Positions 16,347 through 24,216 of a stretch of 54,843 nucleotides of DNA are shown here, piece by piece. The stretch lies in the NCBI GenBank assembly GCA_045630285.1, contig JAZQSX010000026.1, positions 1-54,843 of the forward strand. The letters run 5' to 3'. The position numbers were made by a program, and so were the translations under genes. How positions within the stretch are numbered: the first letter of the stretch is position 1; each line of letters starts with the position of its first letter. The notes beneath the pieces are model-generated. The model did not search any database and had not been told where the DNA came from. It worked only from the letters and a program-made list of their open reading frames with translations. The DNA comes from RGIG3009 sp045630285. Its GTDB lineage: Bacteria; Bacillota; Clostridia; Oscillospirales; Acutalibacteraceae.

Positions 16347-17459
16347 ATGATTCCTAACGGATTACTCTGCCACCCGGCTGTATTTGCGGTAGAGGATACC
16401 TATCAGATTCTGCTGCTGACCAACAAAGCGATATTAGCGTCTGTGATTGTTGGAGAAAAGGAGTATTTTTACCACTCCAACGGCGTGCGTTGCTCCGATA
16501 CTAAAACGCATCGCATCATCATCCCGCAAGCGGTGTTGGATGCCGCAGGCAGCTATACCTTGCGGCTGTGTGAAGCAATTGAACGGCCTGCCGCCTTCCC
16601 TGTCCTTGGCGAATTACAAAGCTACACTTATACATTTCATCCATTGACCAAAACCACCAATATTCGCCTGTATCAGGTGTCCGACTCGCATGGTCACTGG
16701 CAGGAAGCTGCTGCCGCCGTCAAGGCTACAGAGCAACCGGATGTGCTGATCTTTAACGGCGACGTTCCCAATCATTGCGGCAATTTCGATGAGATGCGCA
16801 CTATGTTGTTCGTCGCCTCCGAGGTAACGGCAGGAGCTTTCCCTTGCGTCTGTGCGCGCGGTAATCACGACCTTCGCGGTATATATGCAGAGCATCTCAT
16901 TGACTATATGCCTCACAAGAACGGCCTCACCTATCATACTTTCCGTATCGGTTGTATCTGGGGCATCATTTTGGATTGCGGCGAAGACAAGATTGATGAG
17001 CACGAGGCATACGGTGGAACGATTTGTTGCCACATCTTCCGTGAGGAACAAACGGAGTTCTTAAGAACTGTCGAAGGATACGATGCACCCGGAATCAAGT
17101 ATCGTCTGGTGCTTAGTCATAATCCGTTTACTCACATAATGCACGGTCCCTTCGGCATTGAGGTCCCGCTGTTCACCGAATGGACGCAGCTTCTGTCCGA
17201 GCGTGTCAAGCCTCATCTCATGCTGTGCGGCCATCTGCACAAAAATATCATTTTCCGTGAGGGATGCGAGCAGGATAACAAAGATCAACCCTGCCCCATC
17301 ATCGTCACCTGCCGTCCCGGTATGGTGGATCACAAAGAGGATGATGGTGGTTTTACCGGTGCGGCGATCACACTAACTGACACCGAAGCTCAGGTAGTCT
17401 GTAATGACAACAACGGCGTGGTGGCATTTGAAGATAGCGTCGCATTAAAGCAGTGGTAA
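16347..17459 (+). CDS. Calcineurin-like metallophosphoesterase
   Basis: A 370-residue protein with no signal peptide. The N-terminal part (about 1-105) looks like a beta-sandwich. The phosphoesterase domain has the metal-binding motifs DSHG, NGDVPN, ARGNHD, LSHNPF and CGHLHKN in the right order. These bind two metals and act on phosphoesters. The first motif is DSHG rather than DxH-D as in many members, still compatible with the fold. RBS AGAGGTGAT precedes the ATG. The substrate is unknown, and a fully consensus promoter suggests strong constitutive expression. Confidence 0.87.
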   Translation: MIPNGLLCHPAVFAVEDTYQILLLTNKAILASVIVGEKEYFYHSNGVRCSDTKTHRIIIPQAVLDAAGSYTLRLCEAIERPAAFPVLGELQSYTYTFHPLTKTTNIRLYQVSDSHGHWQEAAAAVKATEQPDVLIFNGDVPNHCGNFDEMRTMLFVASEVTAGAFPCVCARGNHDLRGIYAEHLIDYMPHKNGLTYHTFRIGCIWGIILDCGEDKIDEHEAYGGTICCHIFREEQTEFLRTVEGYDAPGIKYRLVLSHNPFTHIMHGPFGIEVPLFTEWTQLLSERVKPHLMLCGHLHKNIIFREGCEQDNKDQPCPIIVTCRPGMVDHKEDDGGFTGAAITLTDTEAQVVCNDNNGVVAFEDSVALKQW

Positions 17460-17468
17460 GGTGCTCGT

Positions 17469-17726
17469 ATGAAACCGATTGAAATTTGTTTGCTGATCAT
17501 TTACGGACTATCTGTTCTGATGACAGTATACGATAAAAGCATCGCCGGCGGCCGACGGCGACGTGTGCCGGAACAGCTGTTCTTTATTTTGGCGCTGCTC
17601 GGCGGCTCGTTTGTGATGTATGTAACTATGCTTCTCATCCGTCACAAAACCAAGCATAAGCGTTTTATGCTGGGATTACCGCTGATCATGGCGGCACAGA
17701 TCGCCCTATATTACCTGCTGACATAA
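17469..17726 (+). CDS. DUF1294 family small membrane protein
   Basis: An 85-residue protein with three hydrophobic segments. The family pattern is visible: YDKSIAGG, RRVPEQLFFILALLGGS, and RHKTKHKRFMLGLP. DUF1294 proteins are small membrane proteins with no proven function. It starts 9 bp after the metallophosphoesterase gene, so it is cotranscribed, and is followed by a strong terminator. Confidence 0.85.
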   Translation: MKPIEICLLIIYGLSVLMTVYDKSIAGGRRRRVPEQLFFILALLGGSFVMYVTMLLIRHKTKHKRFMLGLPLIMAAQIALYYLLT

Positions 17727-17727
17727 A

Positions 17728-17764
17728 AAACGAGGACTTGCATTTGTGCAAGTCCTCGCTTTTA
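17728..17764. terminator. Bidirectional terminator
   Basis: 17731-17742 pairs perfectly with 17747-17758 (12-bp stem, TTTG loop). It has A's before and T's after, so it can work for the DUF1294 gene (+) and the convergent DUF4886 fusion gene (-). Confidence 0.9.
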
Positions 17765-17766
17765 TT

Positions 17767-19392
17767 TTATCCAACGATCTCTTTGAGCTTGTTCAGCTTG
17801 TCCACATCGGCACCGTCAGGAACACAGGTGACGGTCGTGGCGCTCTTGCCGGTGAAGAAGCGGTACCAGCACAAGCCCGTTAAGTAGCGGCCGTATATGA
17901 GATGCATATGGAAGCCGTCACGATACAGCGACTGCCCACCCTGTGCAGCATCAAACTCGGGTAAACGCCCCGCACACTGCACGGCATCACCCGACGGAAT
18001 CGTCGGCAGGCCGTGCGCTTCGGCGGCTTGTCCACCGGCGGAAAGGATCGCATCAAACATCGCTTCACGGTCGTTGCCGTAATTTACAAAGCCCGGATGA
18101 TTGGAACCTGTCTCGTACGCCCAGGTGCGGTGAAATGCAATTTTCGCCTGCGGGCAAAGCTTCTTCACGTATGCCAGCAGCTCCGTCAAATACGGCTCGT
18201 ACGTCCCAAGCTGTCCTGACTGGTGACTAACCTGCTGCACCGTAACCCAATCCCACGCCTCACGGGTCAACGCATCCGATAACGCTACGTGTTCCTCACT
18301 TACAGCAACGGCGTCCTTTTGATATTCATACGCTGCGGCATCCGCTGCAATATTGCTGCAATGCATCTTCAGACTGCAACCACCGATATAGCAGTTTCGC
18401 ACCATCAACTCACCGTCCGCCATCTGCTCCAGATAGCGGGTCGCATCCATAGAAAAACTGTTGCCGATACACAAAATTTTCATAGTCTTCTTTCCCTCTT
18501 TCAACTTCTGTGGCGGCCATACCGCCCACACGACCGATAACAAAAGTAATATAAAGCTGATGATAGCTGCCCACATCGTCACCGTTGCAATGCCGTCGAC
18601 CACACTGTTAACGAGGCCGCTGACGTACAATTTGAGCGGCGAATTGCCCAGCACCAGTCGTTCGGTAAGATCGTGCCGTTGAATCAACCACAGCGGGACG
18701 AACAACACGGCGCTTCCCAAAAACAGCGCACCTGCTACCGCATACGCACGGTTGCGAAGGGTACTGCCGAGCCATATCAGATTGAGCAATGCCAGCAGCA
18801 CCGATGCACCGACGCACCACCAAAACAGTGACGCCAGCGTATGTACAGTCGGGTTGCCGTACAGATAGCGGTGTGCCTGCGGTAATACCTTGCTGACCAG
18901 ACCGCTCTGCACGGTCGTGGCGGTACTGTCAGCCAGCTCGGTTGCCATCGTCCGAGCCGTTGCAACTGTATCCTCGGGGCGCTCCTCGGCGGGAAGCGTC
19001 ATAAAGAACGCTTCAATCGCCCGTTGATACTCCGTGGGGTCCACGTCGATTACTTGCGGACTCTCGCCGCTCATCAGCGACGCATACATGGATTCTGCAT
19101 ACTTTTGTGACAGCGACGCTACCCATTCCGACGTTACCGCCTGCTTCAAATGCTCGTACAACGCTTCGCCGGCTTCCTTGCCTGCATACACGTCGCACTC
19201 GTTTTCAAGATCCGCAAGCACGTACTCGGTCATTTTTTCCACAAATCCCGGGGATTTCGGAATATCGTGATATGTCGCTTCGTTCAGCACCACGTACCGC
19301 AAGCAAAACGATACAATCGTCACGATCGCCGACAGCATCAACAGCACGAAGGCGATACCGTTCCATGCAGAGAGAGCAATCCGCTTACCCAT
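17767..19392 (-). CDS. Polytopic membrane domain fused to a DUF4886 (SGNH-like) domain
   Basis: One continuous frame of 541 residues. Residues 1-303 are a membrane module: one helix (about 10-33), a 150-residue hydrophilic loop, then three more helices ending near VVWAVWPPQ. Residues 304-541 begin MKILCIGNSFSMDATRYLEQMA and match DUF4886, an SGNH-hydrolase-like family whose members usually stand alone and start with this very motif. The junction Met at 18483 has GAGGG and AAGAAG just upstream, so separate translation of DUF4886 is possible. Predicted topology would place DUF4886 in the cytoplasm. The gene overlaps the sortase by 8 bases, so it is the third gene of the sortase operon. Function is unknown. 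Confidence 0.8.
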   Translation of the reverse strand: MGKRIALSAWNGIAFVLLMLSAIVTIVSFCLRYVVLNEATYHDIPKSPGFVEKMTEYVLADLENECDVYAGKEAGEALYEHLKQAVTSEWVASLSQKYAESMYASLMSGESPQVIDVDPTEYQRAIEAFFMTLPAEERPEDTVATARTMATELADSTATTVQSGLVSKVLPQAHRYLYGNPTVHTLASLFWWCVGASVLLALLNLIWLGSTLRNRAYAVAGALFLGSAVLFVPLWLIQRHDLTERLVLGNSPLKLYVSGLVNSVVDGIATVTMWAAIISFILLLLSVVWAVWPPQKLKEGKKTMKILCIGNSFSMDATRYLEQMADGELMVRNCYIGGCSLKMHCSNIAADAAAYEYQKDAVAVSEEHVALSDALTREAWDWVTVQQVSHQSGQLGTYEPYLTELLAYVKKLCPQAKIAFHRTWAYETGSNHPGFVNYGNDREAMFDAILSAGGQAAEAHGLPTIPSGDAVQCAGRLPEFDAAQGGQSLYRDGFHMHLIYGRYLTGLCWYRFFTGKSATTVTCVPDGADVDKLNKLKEIVG

Positions 19393-20056
19393 ACGTCGCC
19401 CACTCCTCTCCGCTTACCATTGTGCAGATCAGTGCCATACGATCAGCCTTGGTCTGATAACCGTTTTTACGGGGATAGCACGTATACATCACCAACGTGT
19501 TTTCACTGCCGTCCTGCTTGATCAAGGAATTGTCTTTATAGTTAAAGATCTTGATCTCTGACACCTCATACACGTACTGTCCGTATACGGTATCCATTGT
19601 GATGCGCGTTCCCACCACGGTATCTTCGATCTCATAGAAATGGCGGGTCACGTGAGCAGACAAAACCGTCTTACCGCCCTGACCGCAAAAGCGGGAATTG
19701 AACCACATTCCGGCGCCTTTCTTAAGGATCGCCTTACTGTCGCCGAAAAACACGGGAATATCCCGCTCCTCCCAGCCGTCCACGTTCAGCGTAGCCCATT
19801 GACTTTCAAACGGGATCACGACCGGTATATGCCCCTTCTCCGGCTCAGGCGGCGTGACAGGCTTGCTCGGCAAATCACCTGCCGCCGTGTCGGCATTTCC
19901 CGTAAACACCCGGTACAGTTCCGAAGAAGCAATAACCATTCGATGTACCAATATGACGCCGCTCAGAATAACTGCAACGGCCAAAATATAGGGCAACAAC
20001 AAGAAAAAGCCCTTGTAAAAAGGGCTTTTTCTCAGTGCCGTAGCGACACGTTTCAT
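19385..20056 (-). CDS. Sortase (class D-like)
   Basis: A 223-residue membrane-anchored sortase with an N-terminal helix (about 18-38). The catalytic triad is visible: H135 in VLSAHVTRH, C193 in LVMYTCYP, and R206 in KADRMAL. The TLVxYTC pattern best fits class D, though class is not certain. I chose the ATG at 20056; no clear ribosome site is seen, and it begins only 13 bp after the substrate gene's stop, suggesting coupled translation. A terminator-like 13-bp hairpin lies inside codons 8-18. It probably anchors the preceding KKTG-bearing protein. Confidence 0.9.
   Translation of the reverse strand: MKRVATALRKSPFYKGFFLLLPYILAVAVILSGVILVHRMVIASSELYRVFTGNADTAAGDLPSKPVTPPEPEKGHIPVVIPFESQWATLNVDGWEERDIPVFFGDSKAILKKGAGMWFNSRFCGQGGKTVLSAHVTRHFYEIEDTVVGTRITMDTVYGQYVYEVSEIKIFNYKDNSLIKQDGSENTLVMYTCYPRKNGYQTKADRMALICTMVSGEEWATYG
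20002..20032 (-). terminator. Terminator-like hairpin inside the sortase coding sequence
   Basis: 20020-20032 and 20002-20014 form a perfect 13-bp stem (A-rich outer part, GGG/CCC core, 5-base loop). In minus-strand RNA the 3' arm ends in UUUUUCUUGUUG. It encodes the residues around KSPFYKGFF, and would reduce sortase expression relative to its substrate. Confidence 0.6.
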
Positions 20057-20069
20057 CGTATTTCGACGA

Positions 20070-20633
20070 TTAGCGGGAAGCAACCAGCTTCTTGCTGTAC
20101 ACAGCAGCGCCGGCGGCCACAACCACGAACGCAGCAAAAGCAATCATGAGGGTCGTGTTGGTTTCGGCAGCGCCCGTCTTCTTCACGCCGTCGCCGTCAA
20201 CCGAACCGATCTTCTTGCCTTCGTCGGTGTAGACGATGCAGTCGACGTCGCCAGCATGATCGGGATCCTCAGCGTCCACGAACTCATAGGTCAGGCCCAG
20301 AGCGGTGCAGGACTTGTCAAAGTTGTCCAACACGATGCTGACTTCTTCCTTGGTGTACTCCGACAGAGAAGTGCCGTTGTCCGTCTTGACGGCAGCCTTC
20401 ACAGCGTCGATGTAGCCGATAACCTCTTCGGCCTGCGCAGCAGTAACGTCGATCTGATTCAGCACGTTCTCCAGCATCGGGAGATACTCTTCCTCGTACT
20501 TGTCAGGCATAGCAGCCTTCACAGCAGCAACGATGTCTTCCTTCGGGGTAGCAGCGGAAGCCGAGAAACCGGCAAACGCCATCATGCCAACGATCAGCAG
20601 GCAAGCAACGCACAGAGAGATAACCTTTTTCAC
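20070..20633 (-). CDS. Sortase substrate: exported protein with a KKTG-type sorting signal
   Basis: A 187-residue protein starting at GTG, with AAGGAG 10 bases upstream. Residues 1-28 are a signal peptide (AFAGFSASA). A helical, charged domain covers about 30-145. The C-terminus is a cell-wall sorting signal: VKKTG (150-154), a hydrophobic helix (about 161-179) and the tail KKLVASR. The motif departs from LPXTG in lacking Leu-Pro, which may fit the dedicated sortase 13 bp downstream. The mature domain belongs to no family I recognise. Its consensus promoter and upstream position suggest the surface protein is made in larger amounts than its sortase. Confidence 0.82.
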   Translation of the reverse strand: MKKVISLCVACLLIVGMMAFAGFSASAATPKEDIVAAVKAAMPDKYEEEYLPMLENVLNQIDVTAAQAEEVIGYIDAVKAAVKTDNGTSLSEYTKEEVSIVLDNFDKSCTALGLTYEFVDAEDPDHAGDVDCIVYTDEGKKIGSVDGDGVKKTGAAETNTTLMIAFAAFVVVAAGAAVYSKKLVASR

Positions 20634-20690
20634 AGAAACACAACTCCTTAAAATATGATAGAAACACCAAAAAAGCAGATAACTGTTTAT

Positions 20691-20720
20691 AGTTTACACC
20701 ACTTTGAACTCATTTGTCAA
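20691..20720 (-). promoter_or_regulatory. Promoter of the sortase operon
   Basis: On the minus strand TTGACA (20715-20720) and TAAACT (20691-20696) are 18 bp apart, about 58 bp upstream of the substrate gene start. Confidence 0.65.
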
Positions 20721-20768
20721 CTGTTTGGCCGAACTTTTTTGCCATTCGACAAGAACTTCTCTTTTTAG

Positions 20769-20797
20769 TTGATTTACGCACTTTTTTTTGGTAAAAT
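20769..20797 (+). promoter_or_regulatory. Promoter of addB-addA
   Basis: TTGATT (20769-20774) and TAAAAT (20792-20797) are 17 bp apart, 32 bp upstream of addB. Confidence 0.65.
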
Positions 20798-20829
20798 AGA
20801 AAGGCAAATCATCCGAAAAGGAGAACTGT

Positions 20830-23800
20830 ATGCTTCAGTTTATCGTCGGCCGTTCCGGTTCGGGAAAAACACATACCGTATATGAAGAATTGAAGAGCCA
20901 CGCCTCTGATTCGCGTGCTCTGTTTTTGGTCGTGCCTGAGCAGGCATCCTTTGACAGTGAACGTCGGCTGCTGGAAGCATTGGGTCCCGTGCTGTCACAG
21001 CGGGTTCAAGTGCTCAGCTTCACCCGTATGGCGGAAACGGTATTCCGTGAGATCGGCGGTGTATCGGGTCGCCGTATGGACGCCACGTTGTCGCTGCTGT
21101 TGATGAGTGAAGCGCTGCACAGTGTTTCCGATTCTCTGACCCTCTATCAAAAGCACGTTGACGCTCCCGAATATCTGCGTTCTGTTTTGGGTATGCTTGC
21201 TGAATGCAAGCAGTGCGCTATCTCCCCTCAGTTGCTGGAGGAAACCGCCAAGGCACTGCCGAACGGTCTTTTGAAAAATAAAATCACCGATCTGGCGTTA
21301 ATATTCAGTGCCTACGAGGCTCTTGCCGCCCGCTCGTCGCTAATAGATCCGCAGGACACCCTCTCCCTGCTGGCGCAACGCTTTTCCGAGTGTCATCTGT
21401 TTAACGGCGCTCTGGTATATGTCGATGGCTTCAAAGGCTTTACGCAGCAGGAACTATCTGTGTTAGAGCGTCTGATGACCCGTGCCGACACTGTGACGGT
21501 CACGCTGTGCGCCGACAGCCTTGCCGAACGCTCCGAGTCAGCGATCGACCGTTTCTCCACGGCGATCCGCACCGCTCGTCAGCTGCGTGACGCCGCCCGC
21601 CGTAACCACGTCACGGTGGCTGCCGCCCGCTATTTGACGGAAAACCGCCGTACCGCCGATCCTGCGTTACGGGCTTTGGAAATCGGCTGCTTCACCGCCG
21701 ACGGTATCCCTTATGAAGAACCGACCGACGCTGTGTGGGTAACTCCCTGTGCCGATCGAGCTGAGGAGTGCCGTTATGCGGCTCGTCTGATTCGTCGCCT
21801 GCTCCGTGAAAACGGTGGGCACAGCCGTGATTACACGATCGTCGCCCGAAATATTACGGAGTACACCGATCTGCTGGACAGCGCTTTGCGACGTGAGGAG
21901 CTCCCTTGCAACCGCGATTACCGTGAACCGATCCTGACCCAACCGCTCATTACGCTGGTGGAATCGGCACTGTCTGCCATCAACAATGGTTGGGACAGTG
22001 ACGACATCCTGCGTATTGTCAAATCCGGTCTGGCTGGCTTTTCCACTGCATCCGCTTCCCTTCTGGAAAACTATGTGTTCGTCTGGAACATCCGGGGACG
22101 CACCTGGCTCTCCCCCTTTGACTTTAACCCTGACGGCCTTACCGCCAAAACCGATGAAAGCACGGCCCGCCGCATCGCCTATTTGGATTTGCTGCGCCGC
22201 CGTTTGATCGTTCCTCTGCAGCGGCTTCAGACACGATTGAGCGGCACCGTTACCGGCCGTGAGTTTGCCCATGCGGTATTTCGATATCTGCAAGAGATCC
22301 GCCTGCCCCGTTTAGTGCGGCTGCAGGTTGCCCGCTTAGATGCCGCCCACGAGCATGCGCTTGCCGATCACCAGTCCCGTCTGTGGGACTATACCGTGGC
22401 GTTGCTGGACAAGTTTGCGCTGGCGTTACCGGAAACTCGGTTGTCTGCCAAACGGTTTGCTGAATTATTCCATCTGGCAGCAGCCTCCGATGATCTCGGC
22501 AGCATCCCGCAGGGGTTGGACGGTGTCGTCATCGGCGCAGCCGACCGCATCCGTTATGCACAGCCTCGCACCGTAATCGTGTTGGGTGCCAATGAAGGCG
22601 TTTTCCCTGCCTATCCCAACGGCAGCGGTATGCTGACCGATCACGAAAGAAAACACCTGATTGCTATGGGCCTGCCAATGGCAGACGATGCGGATTGGGA
22701 AACAGCCTCGGAGCGTTTCTACGCCTATGCCGCCATTGCTGCTCCTGCCGAGCGACTTATCGTAACCTACGTGCGCCAGCGTGACGGCGAAACCGCTCTG
22801 CCGTCGGCTTTGGTGGAAACCGTAGGTCGCCTGATACCCAACCATAAGAAGGATACAGCCACTCACGTACACACGGCCGACAGCGAGTCCAAAACCGATG
22901 CGTTTGCTGCGTTGGCGGCACAATTCCGTGAAAACACACCGCTTTCCGCCTCTTATCGTGAAGTATTTGCTTCTCTGCCTGAGTATACGGCGCAGGTCGA
23001 AGCGATGAGCCATATCAACGAGGGCTTCTCGTTCCATGATCCCACAGTCGCCAAAGAGCTGTTTGGCAACCATTTATCGCTGTATCCCACCCGTGTGGAT
23101 CTGTTCCACAAATGCCGCTTCTCCTACTTTTGTAAATACGGTCTGCATGCCAATGCCCGCCGCTGTGCCGAAATGGATCCTGCCGAATCCGGCACTATGG
23201 TGCACTACGTGATGCAGGAATTGCTCCCTGCCTTCTGCCGTGAGGATCTGAGTGCCGTCACCCGTGAGCATATTGCTGCCGAAACACGCCGCGCCGTCGA
23301 GCAGTATGTTGAAACGTCTGTTGGTGGCAACGATCGTCAGGATGCCCATTTCCGTGCTCTTATTGATCGTTTGATCCTGCTGTGTGAGCATTTACTGTGG
23401 CGTGTGATCTGTGAACTGCAGGAAAGTCGGTTCCAACCCACCGATTTTGAATTGCCGATCGGCCGTCCGGACGAAGACGGCGTCCACGCCTGGGTCATTA
23501 CCACACCCGAAGGCGGTTCCATTCGTGTATGCGGAACCGTCGATCGTGTCGACACGTACCGTGACGGCGATACCACCTATCTGCGTGTGGTCGACTACAA
23601 AACCGGCAAAAAAGAGTTCGCTCTTTCCGATGTGCTGGAGGGCATCAATCTGCAAATGCTGATCTATCTGTTTTCACTTTCCGAAAACGGTGAGCATCGC
23701 TATGGCAATATCGTACCCGCCGGCGTGCTGTACCAGCCTGCAAAAATTCCCTTCATTCAAGCCGATCGAGACCTATCTCCCGACGCCATGGAGCGCAAAC

Positions 23801-24216
23801 GCCTGGCAGAAATGAAGGCCAGTGGGTTGTTGCTGGATGAGGAGCCTGTCCTGCGGGCAATGGAGCCCGAGCTGGAGGGCTTGTTCATCCCCGTATCGCT
23901 CAACAGAGACGGTTCACTCAAAAAAAGTGCTTCCGTTGCCTCATTGGCCCAATTCGGTCGTATCCAGCGACATATTCAGCGGTTACTGACCGCTATGGTA
24001 CAGCAGCTGCACAGCGGTGACATTGCCGCTATCCCCAAGGTGCCATATAACGCTTCGCCGTCCCAGATGATCAAAAGTTCTCCCTGCCGCTATTGTGAAT
24101 TCCGTGATATCTGCGGTCGGGAGGATACCGACCCCACGCATATCATTGCTGAGCTGTCACTGAACGAGGCGTTAGCCTCTTTGGACAGCGACGAGGAGGT
24201 GGCGAACCGTGAGTAA
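20830..24216 (+). CDS. addB: AddB, ATP-dependent helicase/nuclease subunit B
   Basis: A 1128-residue AddB, partner of AddA in the Gram-positive RecBCD equivalent that resects double-strand breaks to Chi. Walker A GRSGSGKT is at residues 7-14. The C-terminal RecB-type nuclease domain has VVDYKTGKK. Four cysteines for the 4Fe-4S staple are at C762, C1086, C1089 and C1095 (C-X2-C-X5-C at the end), as in Bacillus AddB. A GGAGAA site precedes the ATG. Its end overlaps addA by 8 bases, ensuring balanced subunit synthesis. Confidence 0.96.
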   Translation: MLQFIVGRSGSGKTHTVYEELKSHASDSRALFLVVPEQASFDSERRLLEALGPVLSQRVQVLSFTRMAETVFREIGGVSGRRMDATLSLLLMSEALHSVSDSLTLYQKHVDAPEYLRSVLGMLAECKQCAISPQLLEETAKALPNGLLKNKITDLALIFSAYEALAARSSLIDPQDTLSLLAQRFSECHLFNGALVYVDGFKGFTQQELSVLERLMTRADTVTVTLCADSLAERSESAIDRFSTAIRTARQLRDAARRNHVTVAAARYLTENRRTADPALRALEIGCFTADGIPYEEPTDAVWVTPCADRAEECRYAARLIRRLLRENGGHSRDYTIVARNITEYTDLLDSALRREELPCNRDYREPILTQPLITLVESALSAINNGWDSDDILRIVKSGLAGFSTASASLLENYVFVWNIRGRTWLSPFDFNPDGLTAKTDESTARRIAYLDLLRRRLIVPLQRLQTRLSGTVTGREFAHAVFRYLQEIRLPRLVRLQVARLDAAHEHALADHQSRLWDYTVALLDKFALALPETRLSAKRFAELFHLAAASDDLGSIPQGLDGVVIGAADRIRYAQPRTVIVLGANEGVFPAYPNGSGMLTDHERKHLIAMGLPMADDADWETASERFYAYAAIAAPAERLIVTYVRQRDGETALPSALVETVGRLIPNHKKDTATHVHTADSESKTDAFAALAAQFRENTPLSASYREVFASLPEYTAQVEAMSHINEGFSFHDPTVAKELFGNHLSLYPTRVDLFHKCRFSYFCKYGLHANARRCAEMDPAESGTMVHYVMQELLPAFCREDLSAVTREHIAAETRRAVEQYVETSVGGNDRQDAHFRALIDRLILLCEHLLWRVICELQESRFQPTDFELPIGRPDEDGVHAWVITTPEGGSIRVCGTVDRVDTYRDGDTTYLRVVDYKTGKKEFALSDVLEGINLQMLIYLFSLSENGEHRYGNIVPAGVLYQPAKIPFIQADRDLSPDAMERKRLAEMKASGLLLDEEPVLRAMEPELEGLFIPVSLNRDGSLKKSASVASLAQFGRIQRHIQRLLTAMVQQLHSGDIAAIPKVPYNASPSQMIKSSPCRYCEFRDICGREDTDPTHIIAELSLNEALASLDSDEEVANRE

